64,000 nucleotides of DNA from an uncultured Mediterraneibacter sp. (GTDB lineage: Bacteria; Bacillota; Clostridia; Lachnospirales; Lachnospiraceae): positions 62,001 to 126,000 of the forward strand of contig CALWTQ010000002.1 of the NCBI GenBank assembly GCA_944384505.1. Direction: 5' to 3'. The position numbers were made by a program, and so were the translations under genes. Every line of letters begins with the position of its first letter. The first letter of the stretch is position 1. Shown piece by piece: positions 56,787 through 64,000 of this stretch. The notes beneath the pieces are model-generated. The model ran no database searches, was not told the origin of the DNA, and saw only the letters and a program-made list of their open reading frames with translations.

Positions 56787-57547
56787 CAGCTATTTAGTTC
56801 ACTAACGTCCTTGTTCAAAACGGTCGAAAACAGAGTCGATTCCTAAGACGTATTCTGCGGGGATGGAGGATAGCTCAGGGCTTCACTCCAGGAAATAAGG
56901 GAAACTAAGAAGTTCCGGCTGCGGATTAAATGCAAGGACAGGAGGGGAGCAACTCACTTCGTTCAGACAATCTCCCCTCCTGTCCTAACATCCGCAGCCG
57001 CAACTTCAAGTTTCCCTAATCCCCTTCCGAAGGCGCCCGTCGCCCTCCTCCATCCCCGCAGAATTTTTCTCGAAATGGGGCTGTTTTCTGGGCTTTTTCA
57101 AACCGGGAGTCAGTGAATATATAGCTGCTGCGAGAAGCAGGCGCGGCCGGAAAGCTTTCACAGCCGAAAGCCTACAAGCCGCGCCAGTTGTGCGTTTCAG
57201 CCTATTTGGGCAATGACATTCCGACAGGGAACGCGCAGGAAGCGGAGCGGATGGTTTGAGAATACTTTCTGGGGAAGGGGACAGCCGGGAGATGTGACTT
57301 TGGAGGAATCCGCTGAAAATCTTGAAGGGCGGAGAGATGTTGTTAAGCGGCGCGCAGGGATTGTCTGAGCGGAGCGAGTTGCCCGGAGCGCCGATTTGCC
57401 CTTAAACATCTCTCCGGCCTGCTAGATTTTCCGGATTCTGGAACGGAACATCTCCCGGCTGTCCCCTTTCACAGAATACGTATCGCAAACCATCCGCTCC
57501 GCTTCCGGACACATTTCGCTGGGAACTGTTAGTGCGCTAAATAGCTG
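56787..57547 (+). repeat. Long palindromic repeat element, copy 3 (761 bp)
   Basis: Best preserved ends: CAGCTATTTAGTTCACTAAC at the left and the inverse of CAGCTATTTAGCGCACTAAC at the right. Hairpin A is 56852-57064, central hairpin C 57140-57185 and hairpin B 57238-57506. The stem of hairpin A differs strongly from copies 1 and 2 on both arms yet still pairs. Two extra tandem 10-bp units (GCTATTTTCA) resembling the end lie just outside at 56769-56788. It ends 19 bp before the first parS site. Confidence 0.9.
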
Positions 57548-57566
57548 TATTCTTTAATGAGGGGAA

Positions 57567-57582
57567 TGTTTCACGTGAAACA
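57567..57582. promoter_or_regulatory. parS site 1
   Basis: TGTTTCACGTGAAACA is an exact match to the 16-bp parS consensus bound by ParB/Spo0J near bacterial origins. Confidence 0.97.
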
Positions 57583-57625
57583 TTTCGTTTTAAATTATGT
57601 ATTGTTCAATTAGCACTCTATCAAA

Positions 57626-57641
57626 TGTTTCACGTGAAACA
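57626..57641. promoter_or_regulatory. parS site 2
   Basis: This is a second exact TGTTTCACGTGAAACA, 43 bp after the first one. It lies about 30 bp upstream of the TATAAT (57672-57677) that probably serves parA, so ParB bound here could repress its own operon. Confidence 0.97.
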
Positions 57642-57715
57642 TTTTGTGTAGATTAAAATATGTAAAAGTGCTATAATGAAATAGTATCCGAGAAAAGTCT
57701 TACAAGGAGGCAGAA

Positions 57716-58483
57716 ATGGGAAGAATTATAGCAATTGCCAATCAAAAGGGAGGAGTTGGAAAGACTACTACTGCCATTAATCTTTCAGCTTCTCTTGCAA
57801 GTATGAATAAGAAAGTGCTTGCGCTCGACATGGATCCACAGGGGAATATGACGAGTGGATTGGGAGTAGACAAGGATGAAGTGAACAAATCAGTGTATGA
57901 TCTGATAATAGGAGATACGGTGATTCAGGAATGTATATGTGAAAACGTATTGGAAAATCTTGATGTTCTTCCATCTAATATAAATCTTTCGGCTGCTGAA
58001 ATAGAATTAATTGGTGTTGAAAATAAGGAATATATACTCAGTGGAGAGGTGAAAAAAATTAAGGATGATTACGATTTTATAATTATTGATTGTCCTCCTG
58101 CATTGAGTATGCTGACTATAAATGCTATGACAACAGCGGATTCGGTTGTTGTTCCAATCCAGTGTGAATACTATGCTCTTGAAGGTCTGAGCCAGTTGAT
58201 TCATACAATCGAACTGGTACAGGAAAGATTGAATCCCAGTCTTGAAATAGAGGGTGTTGTATTTACAATGTATGATGCCAGAACGAACCTTTCACTTCAG
58301 GTAGTGGAGAATGTAAAGGATAATCTGACTCAGAATATATATAAAACCATTATTCCCAGAAATATACGTCTGGCAGAAGCACCCAGTTATGGAATGCCTA
58401 TTACATTATATGATCCTAAATCAACAGGAGCGGAAAGCTATATGCTGTTAGCGGAAGAAGTGATTAATAAAGGAGAAGAATAG
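57716..58483 (+). CDS. parA: Chromosome partitioning ATPase ParA/Soj
   Basis: 255 residues. The deviant Walker A is KGGVGKTTTAINLSASLA (about 10-27), with the Walker A' segment LDMDPQGN and Walker B DFIIIDCPPAL. It acts with ParB on parS in origin segregation and controls DnaA activity in Bacillus. AAGGAGG lies 7 nt before the ATG. parB follows after 2 bp. Confidence 0.97.
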   Translation: MGRIIAIANQKGGVGKTTTAINLSASLASMNKKVLALDMDPQGNMTSGLGVDKDEVNKSVYDLIIGDTVIQECICENVLENLDVLPSNINLSAAEIELIGVENKEYILSGEVKKIKDDYDFIIIDCPPALSMLTINAMTTADSVVVPIQCEYYALEGLSQLIHTIELVQERLNPSLEIEGVVFTMYDARTNLSLQVVENVKDNLTQNIYKTIIPRNIRLAEAPSYGMPITLYDPKSTGAESYMLLAEEVINKGEE

Positions 58484-58485
58484 TC

Positions 58486-59409
58486 ATGGCAGTGAAAAGA
58501 AACGGACTTGGAAAAGGTCTGGACAGTCTTATACCTAATAAAGCAGGGAAAGCGTCATCAGAAGAAAAAGATACAAAAGAAGTAAATAAAGAAGAAAAAT
58601 CTGCTGAAATCCAGGAAACTGGAGAAATAATGGTTAAAATTAATGAGGTTGAGCCAAACAGAGATCAGCCGCGTAAGGACTTTGATGAGGATGCATTGAT
58701 GGAATTAGCAGATTCTATCAAACAATTTGGTATTCTTCAGCCGCTTATTGTTCAGAAAAAGAAAAATTATTATGAGATTATAGCCGGTGAGAGAAGATGG
58801 AGAGCCGCAAAACTGGCTGGCCTGAAAGAAGTGCCGATTATTGTAAAGGAGTATACAAATCAGGAAATAGTGGAAATTTCCCTTATTGAAAATATACAGA
58901 GGGAAAACCTGAATCCTATTGAAGAGGCGATGGCCTTCAAGAGACTTCTTGAAGAGTTCAATTTAAAGCAGGATGAAGTTGCGGAAAGAGTGTCTAAGAG
59001 CAGAACTGCTGTGACAAACTCTATGCGTCTGCTTAAGTTGAGTGAGAGAGTACAGCAGATGATCGTAGATGATATGATCAGTACAGGACATGCCAGAGCT
59101 TTGCTCGCAATTGACGATGAAGAGCAGCAGTATATGCTGGCCAATAAGATCTTTGATGAAAAATTAAGTGTAAGAGAAACGGAAAAGCTTGTAAAAGCAT
59201 TGAAAAACCCGAAAAAAGATATTAAGAAAACAAAACAAGAACACACGTTTGTTTACACGAATCTCGAAGAACACATGAAAAATATAATCGGAACAAAGGT
59301 AAGTGTGAGTCCAAAAGCGAATGGAAAGGGGAAAATAGAGATAGAATATTACTCAGAAGAAGAACTGGAAAGAATATATGATTTAATTATGTCAATAAGA
59401 TCAGAGTAG
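58486..59409 (+). CDS. parB: Chromosome partitioning protein ParB/Spo0J
   Basis: 307 residues. It begins GLGKGLDSLIP, the usual ParA-stimulating N-terminus, followed by a charged linker. The CTP-binding ParB/Srx domain has IAGERRWRAAK (about 100-110) and ENIQRENLNPIEEA. The helix-turn-helix is around DEVAERVSKSRTAVTNSMRLLKL. A C-terminal dimerisation domain ends the protein. It loads on the two parS sites upstream. Confidence 0.97.
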   Translation: MAVKRNGLGKGLDSLIPNKAGKASSEEKDTKEVNKEEKSAEIQETGEIMVKINEVEPNRDQPRKDFDEDALMELADSIKQFGILQPLIVQKKKNYYEIIAGERRWRAAKLAGLKEVPIIVKEYTNQEIVEISLIENIQRENLNPIEEAMAFKRLLEEFNLKQDEVAERVSKSRTAVTNSMRLLKLSERVQQMIVDDMISTGHARALLAIDDEEQQYMLANKIFDEKLSVRETEKLVKALKNPKKDIKKTKQEHTFVYTNLEEHMKNIIGTKVSVSPKANGKGKIEIEYYSEEELERIYDLIMSIRSE

Positions 59410-59520
59410 AAAATGGAAATGAAGGTAAAAGAGGGCATCAGATCGCAGGGGATGACAGAACTGTTATCTATAAGTAAGAAAATGTGGGGATATATATAAT
59501 TAGAAGGAGATGTATAATAC

Positions 59521-60048
59521 ATGAATGGAATATTGGGGAGTCTGGGAATTGACCCATTCTACTTATTTCTTGCTGTATTTGTTCTGCAGATTGTAATCAT
59601 TATCTTAATGATAATATTAAACAGCCGGTATCGGAATCTGCAGAGAAGTTATTCTACATTTATGCGGGGAAGGAGCGGAAAGAATCTTGAAAAAGCAATA
59701 TTTAAGAAATTTGCAGAATTAGAAGAAATATCCGCTCTTGTAAAGAAAAATAGAGACGATGTAGATAATATCCGCAGGAAAATGGAGTCACATTACCAGA
59801 AAGCAGGCATTGTGAAATATGATGCATTCCATGAGATGGGCGGTAATTTAAGTTTTGTTCTTACTATGCTCGATGAGAAAGATAATGGATGGATATTTAA
59901 CGCTATGCACAGCCGGGAAGGATGTTATACTTACATCAAAGAAGTCGTAAATGGAGAAAGCTATATCGAATTGGCAGAAGAAGAGAGACAATGTCTTGAA
60001 AAAGCAATTTATCAGGAAGAATATGATATAAGAGACATGGATAAATAA
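59521..60048 (+). CDS. DUF4446 family membrane protein
   Basis: 175 residues. One N-terminal membrane helix (about 12-36, FYLFLAVFVLQIVIIILMII) precedes a helical segment and a small strand-rich domain with KYDAFHEMGGNLSFVLTMLDEKDNGWIFNAMHSREGCYTYIKEV, the DUF4446 signature. The family is common next to parB and serS in Firmicutes; its function is unknown. AGAAGGAG lies 11 nt upstream. Confidence 0.88.
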   Translation: MNGILGSLGIDPFYLFLAVFVLQIVIIILMIILNSRYRNLQRSYSTFMRGRSGKNLEKAIFKKFAELEEISALVKKNRDDVDNIRRKMESHYQKAGIVKYDAFHEMGGNLSFVLTMLDEKDNGWIFNAMHSREGCYTYIKEVVNGESYIELAEEERQCLEKAIYQEEYDIRDMDK

Positions 60049-60073
60049 AAAGAAAGAATGAGAGGATAAAGCT

Positions 60074-61360
60074 ATGTTAGACATCAAATTTTTAAGAAAT
60101 AATCCGGACATTGTAAAACAGAATATCAAAAACAAATTTCAGGATGAGAAGCTTCCGCTTGTAGACGAGGTAATTGCTCTTGATCAGAGAAATCGTGAGA
60201 TCAAGCAGGAAGTAGAAGCGCTCCGCGCTGAAAAGAACAAAGCTTCAAAAGAAATCGGAGCGATGATGGCTCAGAAGAAGTTTGAAGAGGCAGAGGCGCT
60301 GAAAAAGAAAGTATCCGAGAGCGCGGGGCGGATCGAGGAGTTATCCACAGAAGAGAAAGAAGTAGAAGAAAAAATTAAAAAGATTATGATGGTTATTCCA
60401 AATATCATTGATCCTTCTGTGCCGATTGGAAAAGATGACAGCGAGAATGTGGAGTTAGAGAGATTCGGCGAGCCAGAGGTTCCGGACTTTGAAATTCCGT
60501 ATCATACGGATATTATGGAATCCTTTAATGGAATCGATCTCGACAGCGCAAGAAGAGTTGCAGGAAACGGATTCTATTATCTGATGGGAGATATCGCAAG
60601 GCTGCATTCCTCTGTGCTTGCATACGCGAGAGACTTTATGATTAACAGAGGATTTACCTACTGTGTGCCGCCTTTCATGATCCGGAGTAATGTAGTTACA
60701 GGAGTTATGAGTTTCGCTGAGATGGATGCCATGATGTATAAGATCGAGGGAGAGGATCTCTATCTGATCGGAACAAGCGAGCACTCCATGATCGGTAAGT
60801 TTATAAACTCACAGCTTACAGAGGATCAGCTTCCGCAGACACTGACAAGCTATTCACCGTGTTTTAGAAAAGAAAAAGGCGCTCACGGAATAGAGGAGCG
60901 TGGCGTATACAGGATACATCAGTTTGAAAAGCAGGAAATGATCGTAGTCTGCAAACCGGAAGATAGCATGGAGTGGTATGATAAACTGTGGAAAAATACT
61001 GTAGATCTTTTCCGTACACTGGATATTCCGGTAAGGACGCTGGAGTGCTGTTCCGGAGATCTAGCAGATCTGAAGGTAAAATCAGTAGATGTTGAGGCAT
61101 GGTCCCCGAGACAGAAAAAGTATTTCGAAGTGGGAAGCTGTTCAAACCTTGGGGACGCTCAGGCAAGACGGCTGGGAATCCGCGTAAAAGGCGAGAACGG
61201 AAGCTATTTTGCTCATACATTAAATAATACGGTGGTAGCGCCGCCGAGAATGCTGATTGCTTTCCTGGAAAATAATCTTCAGGCGGACGGCACTGTGAAT
61301 ATTCCGGAAGTATTACGGCCGTATATGGGCGGAACAGAGAAATTAGTCCCGAAAAAATAA
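60074..61360 (+). CDS. serS: Seryl-tRNA synthetase
   Basis: 428 residues. The N-terminal long coiled-coil arm spans about 30-105, and the class II core contains the TSEHSMIG, FRKEKGAHGIEERGVYRIHQF and NGSYFAHTLNNTVVAPPRML motifs 1 to 3. It charges tRNA-Ser. Only 25 bp separate it from the DUF4446 gene, so there is no room for a T-box leader here. Its 3' end has been tandemly duplicated (see the repeat at 61331-61429). Confidence 0.97.
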   Translation: MLDIKFLRNNPDIVKQNIKNKFQDEKLPLVDEVIALDQRNREIKQEVEALRAEKNKASKEIGAMMAQKKFEEAEALKKKVSESAGRIEELSTEEKEVEEKIKKIMMVIPNIIDPSVPIGKDDSENVELERFGEPEVPDFEIPYHTDIMESFNGIDLDSARRVAGNGFYYLMGDIARLHSSVLAYARDFMINRGFTYCVPPFMIRSNVVTGVMSFAEMDAMMYKIEGEDLYLIGTSEHSMIGKFINSQLTEDQLPQTLTSYSPCFRKEKGAHGIEERGVYRIHQFEKQEMIVVCKPEDSMEWYDKLWKNTVDLFRTLDIPVRTLECCSGDLADLKVKSVDVEAWSPRQKKYFEVGSCSNLGDAQARRLGIRVKGENGSYFAHTLNNTVVAPPRMLIAFLENNLQADGTVNIPEVLRPYMGGTEKLVPKK

Positions 61361-61429
61361 TCACCCGGATTACCGGAACACAGAAACCAGTTCCGAAAAA
61401 ATAATGAACCGGATTTCCAGAACAGATAA
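61331..61429 (+). repeat. Degenerate 44-bp tandem repeat over the serS stop
   Basis: Units start at 61331, 61375 and 61419 (the last one partial), each beginning with GGAACA or a close variant, then AGAAA...CCGAAAAAATAAT...CCGGAT. The first unit contains the last serS codons and the TAA. The period is not a multiple of three, so no in-frame extension results. Confidence 0.8.
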
Positions 61430-61457
61430 TCTCGGACAATTAAGGAAATAAAAATCA

Positions 61458-62336
61458 ATGCATCAATATTTAAAAGCAATTGGATTTAATAATCTCCGGT
61501 CCAGAAATGATATGAAGAAAATCATAGCGGAGGTGGAATCACAATATACCCAGCAGGTAATTGTCTCCTACAGACCCGGGGAAGATTTCTGCGAACTGAG
61601 GAAAGAGTACGGACAGTGTATTGGAATCGCTCTGTGTGGGGAAATAGATGAGAAAGATGTGTTTGAACCATCTTACTACTTCCCGTACTTTCAGGGGAGC
61701 GGAATCAGCACATTCGCGGATATTGCAGTGGAGAGAAAGATTGAGAAAGAGCAGTATGTCGGTATGTGTGAGGATTTAAGAATCGGCATCAGTCTGATCT
61801 TTACTCTGCAGAACGGCACCGAATATATGAGGGAGCGTCAGGCAGGGTTTTTGACGGATGAGCTGACTACTTCTGTCACGCTTTCCGGGCTTGCGCTTTC
61901 CGGGACAGTGCTTCTTCCTGTAGTAAAGAGTGAAAACCAGCTGAAAAATGAACAGGAGGCGTCAGACAACAGAAAGATGCTTCTAAATGCGGCCAGAAAC
62001 GGGGACCAGACAGCAATTGAAACGCTTACTCTGGACGATATTGATATTTATTCTCAGGTGTCGATGCGCCTGAAGAATGAGGATGTTTTTTCTATTGTTG
62101 ACACCTATTTTATGCCATACGGCATCGAGTGTGATCTCTATTCCATTATGGGAGAGATCCTGGCAGTCCGAAAAAGGAAAAACATTGTGACAGGCGTGGA
62201 GCTGTACCAGATGAAGCTCAATGTGAATGAACTGCAGTTTGACGTCTGTGTGCCGGCAGATGAGGTAATGGGAGAGCCTGAGATCGGAAGAAGATTTAAG
62301 GCGACAATCTGGCTGCAGGGGTATATTAATTTCTAG
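61458..62336 (+). CDS. DUF3881 family protein
   Basis: 292 residues, no signal peptide or membrane helix. It begins MHQYLKAIGFNNLRSRNDMKK, has the central QYVGMCEDLRIGISLIFTLQN and LSGLALSGTVLLPV segments, and ends FKATIWLQGYINF, the pattern of DUF3881 in Lachnospiraceae. Function unknown; it appears in many members next to serS. AAGGAAA precedes the ATG. Confidence 0.8.
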   Translation: MHQYLKAIGFNNLRSRNDMKKIIAEVESQYTQQVIVSYRPGEDFCELRKEYGQCIGIALCGEIDEKDVFEPSYYFPYFQGSGISTFADIAVERKIEKEQYVGMCEDLRIGISLIFTLQNGTEYMRERQAGFLTDELTTSVTLSGLALSGTVLLPVVKSENQLKNEQEASDNRKMLLNAARNGDQTAIETLTLDDIDIYSQVSMRLKNEDVFSIVDTYFMPYGIECDLYSIMGEILAVRKRKNIVTGVELYQMKLNVNELQFDVCVPADEVMGEPEIGRRFKATIWLQGYINF

Positions 62337-62372
62337 CGCAGCAGATTATAAAACAGCATAATCAAGAGAAGA

Positions 62373-62432
62373 AAAGAGAAGGGACATCTCAAAGTACAGA
62401 ATCTATATCTGTCAGAGAGGTCCCTTCTCTTT
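62373..62432. terminator. Terminator between the DUF3881 and aldolase-like genes
   Basis: AAAGAGAAGGGAC pairs with GTCCCTTCTCTTT with inner ATCTC/GAGAG pairs. It lies between two convergent genes and has A/T-rich ends in both directions. Confidence 0.85.
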
Positions 62433-62444
62433 ATGAAACCGAGA

Positions 62445-63497
62445 TTATAAGTTTTTATCTGCATAAGCTTTTTTTGAATATTTGTGCTGATAGATAAATC
62501 TCTGCAGAAAGGCGTCCGGCATTGAGAGAGGGCGGGCTCCTGAAACATGCATACCATAAAGGGCCGCCATGCACCCTTTCTCCAGAATCATTTTCACTGC
62601 CGACGCGTCTTCCGGAGTGGAACCTGTACAGACAGCGCCGTATCCCTTTATAAATACCGCGTTCTTGTGCCTGAGTTCTCTTATAAGAGAACGGGAGTCA
62701 GACAGATCGAAGCATCCGATATTTACGCCTGCGATCTGAGAAAGATCATCCAGCCACGGTTTCAGCTTTATTCCCTTTTTACTGAAAGCAGTCACCGCTT
62801 CTGAATCTGCGTACATTATATATTTTACTCCACATACGCGCCTTATGACAGCGCAGAGCTTTCTTGCTTTTTCAGGCGGACCTGATTTTTCTTGCTGAGA
62901 GTCCGGAAATTCATCTTTTACAATATGTCGGTATTTCTTTTCAGCGGCGCATTCCAGAGCCTTGGCCGCGGCAAAAGCAGTGTCCAGATCAGCGCTTTCA
63001 ATCACAGTTCCATGCTTGGGAAGGAGGAAAGCTCTGCTGTCAGGATAACGGACAGCCGCGTCTTTTACGGCTGTTCTGAGTTTCTTTGTGCCTGGCATGC
63101 CGTAGGCAGTGCACGGGACGACATCTCCGAGAAGCGCCTGATAGTCGGCATTGTCAATCTGCAAACCGTCAGGGGATACGCTTATGGCGGACGCCATATT
63201 CTGATGGGTGTGAATCACAGCTCCCGCATCCGGACGCAGTCTGTATAGTTCGGCGTGTACGCCTGCCTCGCTGGAGGGCCTGACGTCTCCCTGATAAGAA
63301 AGGTCAGATATATTTACGGTTACGATATCATGTTCTGTAAGAGTACGATAAGGCCGTCCGCTGGGGGTAATGAGAAACTGGTTTTCAGAAATCCTGGCGC
63401 TGATGTTCCCCCATGTGCGGGCGATCAGTTTCTTCTGGCTCAACAGATGGCCCGCTTCAATTATGTCCCTCTTAGTCTGTAATATCCTGTTATCCAT
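62445..63497 (-). CDS. Class II aldolase/adducin-like protein with a second degenerate domain
   Basis: 350 residues. The first domain (about 1-190) is a normal class II aldolase/adducin fold: GNISARI, the metal pair in IHTHQNM, a catalytic Glu in SSEAGVHAEL, and LLPKHGTVIES. The second part (about 215-330) repeats the fold with KGYGAVCTGSTPEDA in place of the KHG segment, so its metal His is Tyr. Known members act on fuculose, rhamnulose or similar phosphates. ATG 63497 follows GGAGG by 9 nt and overlaps the DUF1667 gene by 8 bp. The substrate is unknown; a sugar-acid or polyol pathway is likely. Confidence 0.82.
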   Translation of the reverse strand: MDNRILQTKRDIIEAGHLLSQKKLIARTWGNISARISENQFLITPSGRPYRTLTEHDIVTVNISDLSYQGDVRPSSEAGVHAELYRLRPDAGAVIHTHQNMASAISVSPDGLQIDNADYQALLGDVVPCTAYGMPGTKKLRTAVKDAAVRYPDSRAFLLPKHGTVIESADLDTAFAAAKALECAAEKKYRHIVKDEFPDSQQEKSGPPEKARKLCAVIRRVCGVKYIMYADSEAVTAFSKKGIKLKPWLDDLSQIAGVNIGCFDLSDSRSLIRELRHKNAVFIKGYGAVCTGSTPEDASAVKMILEKGCMAALYGMHVSGARPLSMPDAFLQRFIYQHKYSKKAYADKNL

Positions 63498-63870
63498 CCG
63501 CCTGATCCTCCGTATCAACAAAATAGGTATAACCCATATCTGAGGTGACAATCAGATCAGCTTCTGTACCGAACAGATTCCTGATCAAAGGCTCCCCTCT
63601 TTTCATCCGGCGGTCCACACACAGAGTACGGATCATCTGCATAAGCTCTCCGACTTTTTCCTTTGGAATCTCTTTGGATGTGCGGACAGGAACAACAGGG
63701 CAGTCCGCAAATACTGTTGCCGCTGTGCTGCACACCGTTCTTTTCGGGGCGGTCATTTCTTCTCTTGCAAACTCAACGCCGCGCCTGCATCCGGCATTGT
63801 GTATAGTTCCGTCATCATCAGCCGTAAGGTGACAGCCGTTCGGGCAGACGATACAAACAAATTCTTTCAT
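63490..63870 (-). CDS. DUF1667 family protein
   Basis: 126 residues. A four-cysteine N-terminal module (C6, C9, C13 and C28, in CIVCPNGCHL and NAGCRRG) and a C-terminal helical part with PKEKVGELMQMIRTL match DUF1667. These proteins are usually encoded next to FAD-dependent oxidoreductases of the GlpA type, as probable iron-sulfur or zinc partners. The ATG overlaps the TGA of the upstream gene (ATGA), so an operon with the upstream gene and the aldolase-like gene is likely. Confidence 0.88.
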   Translation of the reverse strand: MKEFVCIVCPNGCHLTADDDGTIHNAGCRRGVEFAREEMTAPKRTVCSTAATVFADCPVVPVRTSKEIPKEKVGELMQMIRTLCVDRRMKRGEPLIRNLFGTEADLIVTSDMGYTYFVDTEDQADG

Positions 63871-64000
63871 TCATGCTCCCTCCCTTCGGATGATTCTTTT
63901 TCGAGGAAGAATTCAACTTTTTGATTTTTCTGAAGAGAAAACTCAGAAAAATCGATATTCAGACGTTCCATCTCCGGCGGTCTTACGACAGAATAGCGTT
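63867..64000 (-). CDS. C-terminal end of an unidentified protein (enters the window)
   Basis: Only the last 44 residues are seen: RYSVVRPPEMERLNIDFSEF, then SLQKNQKVEFFLEKESSEGREHE and TGA. It is co-directional and overlapping with DUF1667. By the usual neighbourhood it could belong to a redox enzyme operon, but I cannot identify it from this piece. Confidence 0.6.
   Translation of the reverse strand, partial: RYSVVRPPEMERLNIDFSEFSLQKNQKVEFFLEKESSEGREHE

Noticed and set aside
57548..57715. Strong -35 box for parAB
   Set aside because: A TATAAT is clear at 57672-57677, but no acceptable -35 lies 16-18 bp upstream, so no full promoter is annotated.
60049..60073. T-box leader for serS
   Set aside because: Only 25 bp separate serS from the previous gene.

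Overview
The window is the replication-origin region of a low-to-moderate GC, spore-forming Firmicute, most likely a member of the Lachnospiraceae (Clostridium cluster XIVa). The reasons are the classical Firmicute origin gene order, a BofA-type protein, a Gram-positive Tad pilus locus, split transketolase and several family-restricted DUFs. The origin lies at about 47.9-48.1 kb: a cluster of DnaA boxes and an AT-rich stretch between dnaA and rpmH. Nearly all housekeeping genes point away from it (minus strand to the left, plus strand to the right). I cannot name the species.

Layout, left to right. 1-2.6 kb: a CvpA-like membrane protein (partial), a DUF5711 protein and a LysM protein with an MPN/JAMM-like N-terminus. 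3.5-7.3 kb: split transketolase, fructose-6-phosphate aldolase/transaldolase and a LacI-type regulator. 7.4-12.7 kb: recR, ebfC, dnaX, 6-phosphofructokinase, pgi. 12.9-20.7 kb: small accessory genes, namely a membrane protein, a TSCPD protein, a secreted protein, a DUF4367 anti-sigma-like protein, a stand-alone murG, an ECF-like sigma factor, a HIT protein, an orphan histidine kinase and a rhomboid protease. 20.8-29.4 kb: a complete Gram-positive Tad pilus locus (tadZ-tadA-tadB-tadC-flp-DUF5702-TadE-like-tadV-TadE-like-DUF6382) read from one promoter with a structured leader. 29.6 kb: bofA. 30.0-39.1 kb: an AT-rich island with a sulfatase, a double-ATPase/double-permease ABC importer, a lipoprotein, and a divergent YesM/YesN-type two-component system. 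39.2-47.8 kb: gyrA, gyrB, recF, an S4 protein, dnaN, dnaA. 48.2-55.5 kb: rpmH, rnpA, yidD, yidC, jag, mnmE, mnmG, rsmG. 55.7-61.4 kb: an alpha/beta hydrolase, two parS sites, parA, parB, a DUF4446 protein, serS. 61.5-64 kb: a DUF3881 protein, a class II aldolase-like protein with two tandem domains, a DUF1667 protein, and the end of another gene.

The most striking non-gene structure is a family of about 761-bp repeats present three times (2750-3511, 14242-15002, 56787-57547), plus a short relic at 11296-11333. Each copy has 20-bp imperfect terminal inverted repeats, no transposase, and two very long hairpins (about 214 and 269 bp) around a small central one. The two long hairpins are inverted versions of one module: both carry a TTAAATGCAA-type bulge and a CAACTCGCT..GCTCAGACAAT-type loop. 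In the third copy large parts of one stem have changed on both arms so that pairing is kept, which argues for selection on structure rather than on the short ORFs these repeats happen to contain. One copy donates the stop codon of the transketolase C-subunit gene, and another lies 19 bp from parS. I do not recognise this as a named family.
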